Below are positions 26,170 through 35,207 of a stretch of 64,000 nucleotides of DNA, piece after piece. The stretch is taken from the NCBI RefSeq assembly GCF_003605365.2, contig NZ_QYTU02000001.1:124001-188000 (forward strand), read 5' to 3'. The stretch comes from Siminovitchia fortis. GTDB lineage: Bacteria > Bacillota > Bacilli > Bacillales > Bacillaceae_C. The position numbers and the translations under genes were made by a program. Every line of letters starts with the position of its first letter. Positions within the stretch are counted from its first letter, which is position 1. The notes beneath the pieces are model-generated. The model searched no databases, was not told the DNA's origin, and saw only the letters and a list, made by a program, of their open reading frames with translations.

Positions 26170-26376
26170 TCATTCTTCCGGTCTTCTGTGTATTTGGTTC
26201 TTTTCCTTTCTAAGCAGCAGAACGGACTGTTGGAAGTCTTCCTGCGAAATCAAGTGTTCAGCGAATAATTCCCTGATTTCCGCTTCCATCATCTCCAGAT
26301 CAGCCAGCCTGTCCCCGATATAAACATAAGTGCCGAACTTTTTTAACAATTGCTGTACATCGTAGACCGAGTCCAT
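26170..26376 (-). CDS. yqgQ: YqgQ family protein
   Basis: A small acidic protein (68 residues) beginning MDSVYDVQQLLKKFGTYVYIGDR, predicted all-helical, matching YqgQ (DUF910), of unknown function. The ATG at 26376 has AAAGGTG upstream; the ATG-like codon at 26394 has none. It follows yqgP directly, its start region adjoining the yqgP stop, so the two are co-transcribed. Confidence 0.88.
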   Translation of the reverse strand: MDSVYDVQQLLKKFGTYVYIGDRLADLEMMEAEIRELFAEHLISQEDFQQSVLLLRKEKNQIHRRPEE

Positions 26377-26394
26377 TTCATCACCTTTATACAA

Positions 26395-27906
26395 TTATTC
26401 TATCTTCTTTAAAAAATCCCGGTATTTTTCCTGATCTGATATTTTTTCTGCCTTTGAAGCATGCTCTTTTGCTTTTTTCGTATCCCCTTGTTCAAAATAA
26501 ATCAATGCCAAATTGAAATGCGCTTCATGAAAGCCGGGCTCCAATTCAACCGCTTTTTCCAAATGCTTTCTGGCATCGTCATATTTTTGAAGTTGGATTT
26601 CGGCATAGGCCAGTTGAAAATAACTGACGGCATCCCCTTTGCCTTCGGATATAAACTTTGAAAGTGTATCATACGCCGCTTCATACTCACCGCTTTCAAT
26701 TTGATCCTGGGCCCTGGCATTTACAGCATCAGGACGGTCATTGTGATAACCCAAATGTAACATGAAATAAACTGCAGCCGCAGCAGCAAGCAGGAAGATG
26801 GATTGCAGGCCCCATTTTCTTTTCCCGGGGAAATGGACAATGCCGGTAGCAAGAAAGCCCCCGATCAGCCCGCCGATGTGGCCGGCATTGTCAATGCCGG
26901 GAACGGTGAAGCCGAAGATCAGGTTGATGATAATCACAACGATGACATTCATGCCGATTGTCCTGAAGAAAAGCTTTGTATTGATCACACCCATATATAG
27001 GAGAGCTCCAAAACAACCGAAAATGGCCCCGCTTGCCCCGGCGGACAGGTTACTCGTGAATACGAAGCTCGCAACCGAACCTGCAAAACCGGAGAATAAG
27101 TATATCCATAAAAAGCGGAAGCGCCCAAAAATCCTTTCAACGGCTGTTCCCAAATAATACAATGCCAGTGTATTCATCAGCAGGTGCAATAATCCGATAT
27201 GTAAAAAGATCGGTGTAAAAAATCTCCACCACTCACCCGCCAATATGAGCGGATTAAATTTCGCACCATATTGAATAAGGGTTTCTACATTTGTGCTGCC
27301 TCCATTGATTTCCACAATAAGAAACATCAAAACTTGCACTGCTATGAACAAATAGGTGAAAAAAGGTTTCCCATGCTCAAAAAGCTCCCTTTCCTCCCGT
27401 TCCCGGTTTTTAGCTTTTTGAATGGCCGATTGCCTTAATTCATCTGTAAGAGATAGATCATAAAATTCACTTGCCTGGATTTGAAAAGGACTGTCAAAGG
27501 TTTCGTTGATTTGGACAAGCGATTCATCCAATGTCTCTTCTGCCATCAACAAAGTCCGGATATGTGTTTTGCCGTTTTCGACGTCATGGGGTTGCTGAAT
27601 GACAAATTCATAATCGTCAACCGGTGCATGCCCTGACACATAAATATTCAGTACATTGAAATCCCTTTTCATCAGTTGTTTCCGGATCCCTTCCGCCTTC
27701 AGGCCCGTTTGAATTATATCCCGTTTCAACCAGTTGGCCCAGTCAGTGTCCTCCGCCAAAATCCTGACAACATCGACTTTTTTATGGCGGACGGTCTCCA
27801 GCCAGATTTCATTTTCCTCTCTATCAATGTGAACAAGCCTGTAATCGAGATCTATTATAAAATAATTGACCAGCTTCCAGAATAAATACCGCTCACGTTC
27901 CGTCAA
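26395..27906 (-). CDS. yqgP: Rhomboid family intramembrane serine protease with TPR tail
   Basis: The roughly 503-residue product has an N-terminal cytosolic domain (about 1-170), a rhomboid core with the catalytic serine in GASGAIFG and the catalytic histidine in HIGGLIGG, and a C-terminal TPR region (two to three repeats, ending KKIE). B. subtilis YqgP cleaves the magnesium transporter MgtE under manganese stress. AAGGGG lies seven bases before the TTG at 27906, better than the upstream ATG at 27936. It is the first gene with yqgQ. Confidence 0.92.
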   Translation of the reverse strand: MTERERYLFWKLVNYFIIDLDYRLVHIDREENEIWLETVRHKKVDVVRILAEDTDWANWLKRDIIQTGLKAEGIRKQLMKRDFNVLNIYVSGHAPVDDYEFVIQQPHDVENGKTHIRTLLMAEETLDESLVQINETFDSPFQIQASEFYDLSLTDELRQSAIQKAKNREREERELFEHGKPFFTYLFIAVQVLMFLIVEINGGSTNVETLIQYGAKFNPLILAGEWWRFFTPIFLHIGLLHLLMNTLALYYLGTAVERIFGRFRFLWIYLFSGFAGSVASFVFTSNLSAGASGAIFGCFGALLYMGVINTKLFFRTIGMNVIVVIIINLIFGFTVPGIDNAGHIGGLIGGFLATGIVHFPGKRKWGLQSIFLLAAAAAVYFMLHLGYHNDRPDAVNARAQDQIESGEYEAAYDTLSKFISEGKGDAVSYFQLAYAEIQLQKYDDARKHLEKAVELEPGFHEAHFNLALIYFEQGDTKKAKEHASKAEKISDQEKYRDFLKKIE

Positions 27907-28012
27907 AATTTTTCCCCTTCCCTGCTTTTCTCGCACATATCGCTATATTGCTGTGATTCTACTATAGCGAAACGCAAAAGGAAATGTAAAGGAATCAGTA
28001 GAAGGTAAAGAA

Positions 28013-28036
28013 AAAAGACCTCACCTGAGGTCTTTT
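28013..28036. terminator. Terminator after yqgO
   Basis: A perfect 11-bp stem AAAAGACCTCA/TGAGGTCTTTT with a two-base centre (practically a four-base loop), overlapping the yqgO stop codon; A/T tracts extend on both sides. Confidence 0.85.
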
Positions 28037-28218
28037 CAGCTCCTGAACGCCCTGCTGATCAGGCGGAAGCGCACACCCGGGATACCCATGGCAGCCCTGA
28101 CGCTCATCCTCCTGATCGTATCGTTACCAAGAATCATGTTTAAAAGTTTATACCTCCACTTGTAAAGCATGGTCATCGCAGCAAGCGGCAGTATAACGGT
28201 TGAGATGAATTTTTTCAT
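28036..28218 (-). CDS. yqgO: YqgO-like small membrane protein
   Basis: A 60-residue product, MKKFISTVILPLAAMTMLYK then a basic tail with RRMSVRAAMGIPGVRFRLIS. One membrane segment is followed by a positively charged part. GGAGGAG lies upstream of the ATG at 28218; an in-frame extension to 28269 has no such site. The identity as YqgO rests on position between yqgP and the cyclo-ligase gene; function is unknown. Confidence 0.65.
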   Translation of the reverse strand: MKKFISTVILPLAAMTMLYKWRYKLLNMILGNDTIRRMSVRAAMGIPGVRFRLISRAFRS

Positions 28219-28274
28219 TTCGCAACTCCTCCTTCCCTTATTGTTCGAAAGTGAGGAGGCTTTATGCATTCCGC

Positions 28275-28844
28275 TTAGTTACTTTTGCAGTCAATCAGGC
28301 CTTTTTCAGTGACGATTTTATCTACTGGAATGTCGTGTTCTTCAACTGGGATATTTCCGTTCAATTGTCTGCAAAAAGCAAGTGAAACAGTCCTCCCCCG
28401 GAAGCCTTCCAGGAAACGGTCGTAATATCCGCCGCCAAAGCCGATGCGATAGCCGTTCCTGCTGTAAACAAGTCCTGGTACGACCAATAAGTCAATCTCA
28501 CTTTTTGGAACTTCTTCCGTCTGGGACTCAATTGGCTCAAACAAGCCGAAAAACGAATTTTCCAATTGTGTAAATGCGGATATTTTCCGGAAGGACATTC
28601 CTTTCGTAGCCGGTATGCACTTTGGGACTACAATCCTTTTCCCCTGTTCCCAGCCTTTGCGGATCAGCTGCCACGTATCAACTTCCGGAAAACGCGAAAC
28701 TGTTAAACCGATCGTCCGGCTGTTTTTCCACACATCTGTTTCGATAAATGAAGTACCTATCATAAAAGAGAACTGTTCATATGTCATCCGGTCCATTGCC
28801 TGCAGCTGGCTGCTCATATTCTTCCTGAACGATTGTTTATCCAC
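28275..28844 (-). CDS. yqgN: 5-formyltetrahydrofolate cyclo-ligase
   Basis: The enzyme converts 5-formyl-THF to 5,10-methenyl-THF with ATP. The 189-residue product has the family signature GFGGGYYDRFL near residue 140, the N-terminal RKNMSSQLQ helix and LLVVPGLVYSRNGYRIG before the glycine loop. It lies between yqgO and rpmGA as in B. subtilis. No obvious regulation is seen. Confidence 0.93.
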   Translation of the reverse strand: MDKQSFRKNMSSQLQAMDRMTYEQFSFMIGTSFIETDVWKNSRTIGLTVSRFPEVDTWQLIRKGWEQGKRIVVPKCIPATKGMSFRKISAFTQLENSFFGLFEPIESQTEEVPKSEIDLLVVPGLVYSRNGYRIGFGGGYYDRFLEGFRGRTVSLAFCRQLNGNIPVEEHDIPVDKIVTEKGLIDCKSN

Positions 28845-28872
28845 TTCATTGCACCTCGGAAATTTTTATATA

Positions 28873-28917
28873 AAAAAGCCAGTTCCACCGTTTGTTCAGT
28901 GTCCTGGCTCTTTTTGT
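28873..28917. terminator. Terminator after rpmGA
   Basis: AGCCAG...CTGGCT arms with partly paired inner bases, AAAAAA before and TTTTT after, directly behind the rpmGA stop. Confidence 0.75.
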
Positions 28918-28919
28918 CA

Positions 28920-29069
28920 TTATTTTGTTTCACGATGCAGTGTAACCCTTTTTTCTCTTGGGCAGTATTTTTTAAGCTCAAGGCGGTCAGCATTATTACG
29001 TTTGTTTTTTGTTGAAATATAATTGCGATCATTGCACTCAGTGCAAGCCAATGTAATATTTACACGCAT
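28920..29069 (-). CDS. rpmGA: 50S ribosomal protein L33 (type with lost or kept Cys pairs)
   Basis: A 49-residue L33 protein, [20 protein letters not shown] then [26 protein letters not shown]. Cysteines are CxxC at residues 9 and 12 but only a single C in KKYCPREK, so this is a variant with an incomplete second zinc CxxC. GGAGGG lies seven bases before the ATG at 29069. A longer open frame to 29204 has no site upstream. Its place fits RpmGA. Confidence 0.93.
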   Translation of the reverse strand: MRVNITLACTECNDRNYISTKNKRNNADRLELKKYCPREKRVTLHRETK

Positions 29070-29281
29070 GTCTATCCCTCCAAACTTCATGGCATTCTCA
29101 CTATTCTTAGGACTTTTATATAATATCATTATTTTAAATGAAATGCCAGTCTGTATTTGCCAAAAATGTATTGGCAAACTTGAAATTTGTAACAGTAAAT
29201 ACACGAAAACGAATCCCCGGGCATGGCTGAAATATCCCCTTTGTGTTATAAAGGAAATGTAAACTTTTTCCGAGGTGAACT

Positions 29282-29662
29282 ATGAATATAGCCATTATCA
29301 TTTTATTATCATCATCTTTGCTGCTTTTCATCATTTCCTTTTTTCAGAAAGATAAGACAAGCGAGCTGGAGGCGGAGCTTGAAGAATTATCCATGACCCT
29401 TTTACAGGACTCCCATAATCTGAAAAAAAGGGTCGGGCTGCTTGAGGAGGAGCTGCTTCTCGAAAAGCATATCGTCCACCCATCACATAACCAATTGGAA
29501 AAGGACAGCCCGGTTGTCCACGAAGTCTTAAAAAACCAGGTGCTGGCATTGCATCAGCAGGGGATTGATTTGCAGCGGATCTCCAAGCAGTCTTCCCTTC
29601 CCCCGGAAACTGTCCGAAAAATCATCGATTCCAGCAGGTCTGCCTCCGGGAGGACGATATGA
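29282..29662 (+). CDS. Membrane-anchored coiled-coil protein with C-terminal HTH-like segment
   Basis: The 126-residue product has one N-terminal membrane helix (about 2-20), a charged coiled coil (about 25-65) and a C-terminal segment VLALHQQGIDLQRISKQSSLPPETVRKII that looks like a helix-turn-helix. GAGGTG is upstream of the ATG. The stop overlaps the start of the next gene. Position and length would fit YqzD, but I cannot confirm it from sequence. It faces pbpA. Confidence 0.72.
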   Translation: MNIAIIILLSSSLLLFIISFFQKDKTSELEAELEELSMTLLQDSHNLKKRVGLLEEELLLEKHIVHPSHNQLEKDSPVVHEVLKNQVLALHQQGIDLQRISKQSSLPPETVRKIIDSSRSASGRTI

Positions 29663-30117
29663 TGGACAGGCGTGTTACAAGACAGGTGGCTTCCGTATTG
29701 CTTGTGATTGCAGTTATTCTTTTCGGAATCAAAAGCCTTGACCCGAAGAGTGAAGCGGCAGCTCCTCCTAAGGAAGGCTATGTCGAGGTAAAACAGGAAG
29801 ATTACAGTCGCCTTGAGCAGGATGCCAAGGAATGGAAACAAAAATATGAAGACCTGAAAAAGGAAAAAGCGGCAAAGCCGGACAATTCTGTTGTAAAAGT
29901 CATGCATTTAAATATTAACGATGGCATGACTTCAAAAGAAGTGGGCAGGCAGATGGAAAAGGCCGAAATCATTGAAGATGCGAATGAATTCAATGATTAT
30001 CTGGCCAAAAAGAAATGGCAGCAATCCATTCAAATCGGCGATTATGAGCTTACAAGCGAAATGGGGCTGCAGGAAATTGCCGAAACAATCACAGGAAATC
30101 TTCCTGAGAAAGAGTAA
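29662..30117 (+). CDS. Membrane-anchored protein with MltG-like LysM segment
   Basis: The product (about 151 residues) has an N-terminal helix (about 7-25), a coiled coil (about 40-75) and a C-terminal module with NDGMTSKEVGRQMEKAEII and IQIGDYELTSEMGLQEIAET. This module resembles the LysM-like domain of MltG/YceG, but the catalytic domain of MltG is absent. GGGAGG precedes the ATGs at 29659 and 29662; the second has better spacing. It is coupled to the preceding gene and converges with pbpA. It may be YqzC. A peptidoglycan-binding role is inferred. Confidence 0.75.
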   Translation: MDRRVTRQVASVLLVIAVILFGIKSLDPKSEAAAPPKEGYVEVKQEDYSRLEQDAKEWKQKYEDLKKEKAAKPDNSVVKVMHLNINDGMTSKEVGRQMEKAEIIEDANEFNDYLAKKKWQQSIQIGDYELTSEMGLQEIAETITGNLPEKE

Positions 30118-30141
30118 AGCAGGCTCCAAAGAGCCTGCTTT
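30116..30141. terminator. Bidirectional terminator between the LysM-like gene and pbpA
   Basis: AAAGCAGGCTC and GAGCCTGCTTT form an 11-bp stem with a four-base loop; T-rich sequence follows on plus. Confidence 0.9.
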
Positions 30142-30145
30142 ATCT

Positions 30146-32233
30146 TTATTCTTCTGCATCTTCATTTGTTTCTTCTGAAGCTGCGCCATCTTTTTTATTT
30201 TTTAAGTCAAAATAGGCTTTTAACACCCGTTTTCCGATATCAGTATTGATATTGTTCGGAGAACCGCCTTTTACGTAAGCAGAAGGTACAACGATGGACA
30301 TTGCCACCTCGGGGTTTTCATATGGAGCAAAAGCTATAAGTGAAAGGTTCCAGACGCCGGTTCCTCTGTCCACGGTTTCTGCCGTTCCCGTTTTTCCGGC
30401 CGGGCGATACGGTTCGCTTGCAAAGGCCCGTCCTGTCCCGTTCGCTTCATGGAAAACACCCCAGAACGCACCCTGCACTCTTTGAATCCAGGAATCCTGT
30501 GCGTTAATCCGATTCAATACTTTCGGCTGCACTTCCTGGGCGAGCGGTCCCAACTCTTCTTTTCCGTCCGAAGGTTCCCTGATTTCCTTCACGATATGCG
30601 GCTGCATCCGATACCCGCCGTTGGCGATAGTCGATACATATTGGGCCAGTTGAAGCGGTGTATAGGAATCATACTGGCCGATGGCAAAGTCGAGGACGTT
30701 ACCTCCATGGGCCTCTTCGACAGAACCCCGAAAGCCAATCTGTTCTCCAGGCAGATCTAATCCGGTACGGATTCCAAGGCCAAACTGGCTGAAATGTTCC
30801 CGCATTTCCCGAAATGCTTTTTCTTTATCGATGATCAGTGATTGCCCTCTTCTGTACTGGCCGTCACCAATGGCAATAGCCGTCTTATACATATACACGT
30901 TTGAAGAACGGACTAAAGCAGTATGATCATTGAGATAAATATATCCACCTCGATTAAAATGGGAACTTTTAGGTTTTGACCCTTTAATGATAATGGGTTC
31001 ATCCAATATAGTTTTTCCAGGGGTGTTTACTCCAGTCATATACCCTGTGAGAACTGTTGCCCCCTTGACTGACGATCCCACTACGTATGACGTGGTAAAG
31101 TTCCCAGAAGCGAAATCGCTGAACTTGTACCTTCCCTCTTCTTCATCATAAGCATATTGCTTTCCGGACATCGCGAGTATTTCGCCCGTATACGGGTCCA
31201 TCAATGTGACAAAGGCCCGGTCAAGGAGGCCCGTCCCTCCCCGCATTTTCGTTTTGCGCAGTTCTTCCTCAATAATTTTGTCTACTTCGCGCTGAAGCTC
31301 CATATCAACAGTCAAAACGAGATCTTTCCCGCGCTGCCCTTCATGGAGGACTTTTGATTCAATGACAGAGCCCGAACGGGTAATGTTTTTGACTTTTTCT
31401 TTTTGGCCGCGAAGTACATCCTCATATTGAAGTTCGATATAACTTTTTCCTACCCTGTCATTCCTGCTGTAGCCCCGTGACATGTAATAATCCATTTTTT
31501 CACTCGGCAGGCCGTTGCTTACATTGCCTAAGATCGATCTCAATGTATCGTCATAGGTATATTTCCGTTCCCAGTCAGTCGTTGTGTCAACACCCGGAAG
31601 TTCTGCAAGCCTTTCACTTACCTGGGCGTATTCCTCTGTTGAAACATCTTCATTTTTAACAATTTGCTGGGTAAGGGCATATCCACCTGTAAACTCTCGA
31701 TATATTGCCAGTACTTCAAGGTCTTCTTTTGTGAGGCTGGCAATTTCTTCTTTTGTCACCCGATCCCGTTGAAGCTTATATAATTCATCATTTTTATCTT
31801 TGTATTTCTCAAGTTCAGCCTTGCTGACCTTTTTGGCAGCTTCGTCCGGGTGGGTCATAAGCCAGTAGTCGATCTTGTCCCTTTCCGTGATTTTGTCTGT
31901 ATCTTTATGAATCAGCTTGGCCAATTCCTTGGCTGTTTTCAGTGTTTCCTTTTGGTCAAATTGATTCGGAACGGTATATGTTATTGCCTTTTTCGGCTCG
32001 TTATCCACTACAAGCCTGTGTTTCCGGTCATAAATTTTACCCCTTGGCACTGATTTGTTGACGGTAATGTCCTCCGTCCTCTCAACTTCCCGTTTCGCAT
32101 CTTCACCGTATACAATCTGAATTACTCCGAGACGGAGAATCAACAGCGAAAATAACAAAAAGACAATAAAAAACAGCATGTTCATTCTGAAGGGAACATG
32201 GTTTTTCTTCTTCTTTTCCTTATTGTTATTCAA
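30146..32233 (-). CDS. pbpA: Penicillin-binding protein 2 (class B transpeptidase)
   Basis: The 695-residue product has a basic cytosolic tip, one membrane helix (about 18-42), a dimerisation domain and a transpeptidase domain with SxxK in GSSVKGATV, SxN in RSSNVYMY and KTG in GKTGTAE. It cross-links peptidoglycan during side-wall elongation, as B. subtilis PbpA (PBP2a) does. The start MNNNKEKKKKNHV is plausible. It lies downstream of the MFS gene and ends at the terminator shared with the opposing two-gene pair. Confidence 0.94.
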   Translation of the reverse strand: MNNNKEKKKKNHVPFRMNMLFFIVFLLFSLLILRLGVIQIVYGEDAKREVERTEDITVNKSVPRGKIYDRKHRLVVDNEPKKAITYTVPNQFDQKETLKTAKELAKLIHKDTDKITERDKIDYWLMTHPDEAAKKVSKAELEKYKDKNDELYKLQRDRVTKEEIASLTKEDLEVLAIYREFTGGYALTQQIVKNEDVSTEEYAQVSERLAELPGVDTTTDWERKYTYDDTLRSILGNVSNGLPSEKMDYYMSRGYSRNDRVGKSYIELQYEDVLRGQKEKVKNITRSGSVIESKVLHEGQRGKDLVLTVDMELQREVDKIIEEELRKTKMRGGTGLLDRAFVTLMDPYTGEILAMSGKQYAYDEEEGRYKFSDFASGNFTTSYVVGSSVKGATVLTGYMTGVNTPGKTILDEPIIIKGSKPKSSHFNRGGYIYLNDHTALVRSSNVYMYKTAIAIGDGQYRRGQSLIIDKEKAFREMREHFSQFGLGIRTGLDLPGEQIGFRGSVEEAHGGNVLDFAIGQYDSYTPLQLAQYVSTIANGGYRMQPHIVKEIREPSDGKEELGPLAQEVQPKVLNRINAQDSWIQRVQGAFWGVFHEANGTGRAFASEPYRPAGKTGTAETVDRGTGVWNLSLIAFAPYENPEVAMSIVVPSAYVKGGSPNNINTDIGKRVLKAYFDLKNKKDGAASEETNEDAEE

Positions 32234-32324
32234 TTTCTCCAGCCCTTTCTCCCTTATCCGTATCTTATATTGTAAAAGAAAAAACTTTTATTTTCTACAA
32301 TGTTTGGAAAAAAGATGGTGTATT

Positions 32325-33539
32325 TTATGGAGAAAGGGTGACTTTCACTTTTTGAAGCAGCAAAGCCGCCAATCCGTGTCCGGTACCAATGATCAGCAAT
32401 AGTATGGGAATGCTTTTTTGTTCATCGAAAAACAGGATGGCCGCAATGAAAGACAATATTGAAACGACCCGGCCCGAATTTAAGAATAATTCTTTCACTA
32501 CGATATACTCAATCCTCATTTCAGCCGCTTTCCAGCTTTTACCAATGACATCATACGTCATGGAAAAGTATGGAACGAGCATAATCGGATAAGCGATCGC
32601 TATGGCACCCGCATAGATAAGCAAACGCGGATAGGTCATTTCAAAAACGATCAGGAAAAGAGACAAATACAGAAGGAGCCCCCCCAAAAGCATGGCTTTT
32701 TTTCTTCTGTCTTTTTTTATCAAACGTCCCGCATGCCAATAGGCGATAAACGAAATCCCTGAGTTGATCAAACCAAACGTACCTAGCGCAAGCTCACTTC
32801 CTGTGGAAATAAAAACAAATACAGATATGATAAAAATGAACGTCCCATCCCTGAATCCCTGTAAAAAATGTGCATTCGTAATATATTTCCAGTTTTGATT
32901 GTTTTTCCTTTCTTTTACAACTCTTCCGAAACAGTAAACCCCGTTTGCCGGTCTTCTTTTAATGAAGAAACTGATGATGACCGCCATGGCAAACAATATC
33001 AGGGAAATGGCGAAGATGATGGTGTAGCCAATGTTGGAGGCGAACCTGGTAATCAGGAAGCCGGCAGATATGGGGCCGATCACCCCTCCGGCTGATGTGA
33101 GCGTTCCAAGAAAGCCATTGAAAAAATCACGCGTTTCCGGTTCAGTAATTTCGAATGTGAGCACATTGAATGCAAGCCAATAAAAACCATAGCCTATTCC
33201 GAGCAGACTCCCCAAAATAATCAGATGAGCCTGCGCTTTTTCTCCCAAAAATAATACAACCAAAAAAAAGAGCGCCAAAAATGCAACGCCAATTCGCAGC
33301 ACAATCACTCTGTCAATTTTTTTCGCCCATCTGCCTGCCAATATGAATGTTAATGGCTGAAAAAAAACAATCGCTAAGTTGTAAAGGGCCAAATCCATAA
33401 ATTTCCCCGACTGTTTCCATAAATAAATATTTACAAACGTGTTGGACAAGGCAATGCTCAGCGAATAAAGGCCGCCAATAAGGAGGAGCAACGCCAGGTC
33501 CTTTTCCACTTCCACTTTTCCCAATAATTTTTTTACCAT
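32325..33539 (-). CDS. yqgE: Major facilitator superfamily transporter (YqgE type)
   Basis: The 404-residue product has about 12 hydrophobic helices, with MFS-type loops such as RWAKKIDRVIVLR after helix 2 (motif A-like). It corresponds to YqgE, directly upstream of pbpA in B. subtilis. The substrate is unknown. A GC-rich repeat lies just upstream, in the leader, and separates it from sodA. Confidence 0.85.
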   Translation of the reverse strand: MVKKLLGKVEVEKDLALLLLIGGLYSLSIALSNTFVNIYLWKQSGKFMDLALYNLAIVFFQPLTFILAGRWAKKIDRVIVLRIGVAFLALFFLVVLFLGEKAQAHLIILGSLLGIGYGFYWLAFNVLTFEITEPETRDFFNGFLGTLTSAGGVIGPISAGFLITRFASNIGYTIIFAISLILFAMAVIISFFIKRRPANGVYCFGRVVKERKNNQNWKYITNAHFLQGFRDGTFIFIISVFVFISTGSELALGTFGLINSGISFIAYWHAGRLIKKDRRKKAMLLGGLLLYLSLFLIVFEMTYPRLLIYAGAIAIAYPIMLVPYFSMTYDVIGKSWKAAEMRIEYIVVKELFLNSGRVVSILSFIAAILFFDEQKSIPILLLIIGTGHGLAALLLQKVKVTLSP

Positions 33540-33593
33540 GACAGAACTCCTTTACACAAACTATTTTTTGTGAAAGGAAATGTTTTATACTAG

Positions 33594-33785
33594 GAAAAGC
33601 GGAAGGCGCCTGCTTAGCGGCGACAAGCATAAGACGAGCGCTGAAGAAGGCGGAGTTTGCCTTCATCAGCGATTGGCTCATGACCTCGAGCCGATGGCGC
33701 CTGGAGCTGGACAACAGGAAAAGCGAAAGGCGCGCAGCTTTAGGCGACAAGCACAAGAAAATCGCTGGAGAAGGCTCGCTCCCCG
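33594..33785. repeat. GC-rich intergenic repeat (copy C, with partial second copy)
   Basis: A full copy lies at about 33594-33716 (AAAAGCGGAAGGCGCCTGC to GGCGCCTGGAGCTGGAC), followed immediately by a shorter, degenerate partial copy to 33785. The copy is in a structural family with those at 7380, 22691 and 42838: ends with GCGCC and the sequence TTAGCGGCGACAAGC. It sits 55 bases upstream of the MFS gene start. No coding content. Confidence 0.65.
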
Positions 33786-33798
33786 AATTTTGAATAAA

Positions 33799-33835
33799 AA
33801 AACGAATCACCCGCTTCATGCGGGCGATTCGTTTT
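33799..33835 (-). terminator. sodA terminator
   Basis: AAAACGAATC-CCCGC arm with a five-base loop pairs with GCGGG-GATTCGTTTT, 15 bases after the minus-strand sodA stop. Confidence 0.9.
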
Positions 33836-33849
33836 CATCATCGCAGCAA

Positions 33850-34455
33850 TTATTTAGCTTCGTTATAAAGCTTTTGCACTTCGTTCCAGTTGACTACATT
33901 CCAGAATGCTTTCATGTAATCAGGACGGCGGTTTTGATATTTAAGATAGTAAGCATGCTCCCAAACATCAAGGCCCAAAATAGGCTTTTTGCCTTCCATG
34001 ATCGGGCTGTCCTGGTTAGGTGTGCTTGTGATTTCCAATTCGCCGTTATTGACGATCAGCCAAGCCCATCCAGAACCGAAACGGCCTGCACCTGCTGCTT
34101 CAAATTCTTCTTTGAATTTATCGAAGCTGCCGAATTTGCTTTCAATGGCATCTTTCAAGTCTCCGCTTGGCTCCCCTCCGCCTTGCGGGGAAAGCAGTTT
34201 CCAGAATAAAGAGTGGTTCGCGTGGCCGCCTCCATTGTTGCGTACCGCTGTTCTGATTGACTCTGGAACAGAATCAAGGTCAGCAATCAATTCTTCAACA
34301 GGCTTATTGGCCAATTCGCTGCCTTCTACAGCTTTATTCAGGTTTGTAACGTATGTGTTGTGGTGCTTTGTGTGGTGAATATTCATCGTTTCCTTATCGA
34401 TGTGTGGCTCCAACGCATCGTAAGCGTATGGTAACTGTGGTAATTCGTATGCCAT
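33850..34455 (-). CDS. sodA: Superoxide dismutase (Mn type)
   Basis: The enzyme dismutates superoxide in the cytoplasm. The 201-residue product starts [17 protein letters not shown], with metal ligands at H27 (NIHHTKHH), H in [10 protein letters not shown], and D and H in [10 protein letters not shown]; the Mn-type GGHANHS and NQDSP motifs are visible. GGAGGAG precedes the ATG at 34455. A perfect 7-base inverted repeat lies 28 bases upstream of the start. Confidence 0.97.
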   Translation of the reverse strand: MAYELPQLPYAYDALEPHIDKETMNIHHTKHHNTYVTNLNKAVEGSELANKPVEELIADLDSVPESIRTAVRNNGGGHANHSLFWKLLSPQGGGEPSGDLKDAIESKFGSFDKFKEEFEAAGAGRFGSGWAWLIVNNGELEITSTPNQDSPIMEGKKPILGLDVWEHAYYLKYQNRRPDYMKAFWNVVNWNEVQKLYNEAK

Positions 34456-34482
34456 GATTAAATCTCCTCCTATGTAATTTTT

Positions 34483-34503
34483 TTGAATCATTGAACGATT
34501 CAA
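34483..34503. repeat. Inverted repeat in sodA leader
   Basis: TTGAATC at 34483-34489 and GATTCAA at 34497-34503 are perfect inverted arms separated by seven bases. It could be a leader hairpin or an operator; its role is unknown. Confidence 0.45.
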
Positions 34504-34560
34504 TCGTATTCCACCATTAGATTATCAAATATTGATATCGCATTCAAATTTTATGCTTGC

Positions 34561-35046
34561 CTATTTTAACACCAGGAAAAGGAAATATCCAACCATAAAA
34601 AGCTGAATGACCGCTTTCGTTATGACACTTCCGATGAACCCAAGTACAGACCCTACGCCAATGTTGACTGCGGGCCGGAATTTCGTGCGGTTAACCAATA
34701 TTTCCCCTGCCACTGCCCCGATGAATGGGCCAATCAAAATGCCGGCAACCGGAATAACAAACGGTCCCAAGAGAAGGCCGATAGTACTTCCCCATACCCC
34801 TGCCTTTGAACCGCCAAACTTTTTTACTCCGAGGAGATTTGCCAGATAATCCGCAATGAAAATCAGGGCTACAAGCAAAATTTGAACAGTCCAGAAAAGA
34901 AAGTTCAGCGGCGAGAAAGAATAAAAGACCCCGTACAAAAGAAATGCGCCCAATAACAGGAGAACGCTGGGAATAACCGGGTAGACAAGTCCAACAAAAG
35001 CCAAAACGATCGCGATAGAAATAATCGACCAATAAAGTATATCCAT
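34561..35046 (-). CDS. yqgC: DUF456 family membrane protein
   Basis: The 161-residue product has four to five hydrophobic helices with the glycine-rich stretch GSKAGVWGSTIGLLLGPFVIP between them, as in DUF456/YqgC proteins. It lies directly upstream of sodA, as in B. subtilis. Function is unknown. Confidence rests on family pattern and position. Confidence 0.87.
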   Translation of the reverse strand: MDILYWSIISIAIVLAFVGLVYPVIPSVLLLLGAFLLYGVFYSFSPLNFLFWTVQILLVALIFIADYLANLLGVKKFGGSKAGVWGSTIGLLLGPFVIPVAGILIGPFIGAVAGEILVNRTKFRPAVNIGVGSVLGFIGSVITKAVIQLFMVGYFLFLVLK

Positions 35047-35207
35047 ATATCCGTATCCCCTTTTTTCGTGTACATAATGTTTTATACGCTAAGAAGGTGT
35101 TATATAAACCTATTTTCGACTTTTTTGTCAAACTTTCCTCAAAAGCTTGAATCCATTCAATGGAAGAACGAAAATAAATAGTATACGCAATGAAGGACGT
35201 GAAAGTT

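Noticed and set aside
33580-34209. 209-residue plus-strand frame across the repeat and sodA
   Set aside because: It is antisense to sodA and composed of repeat; no family match.
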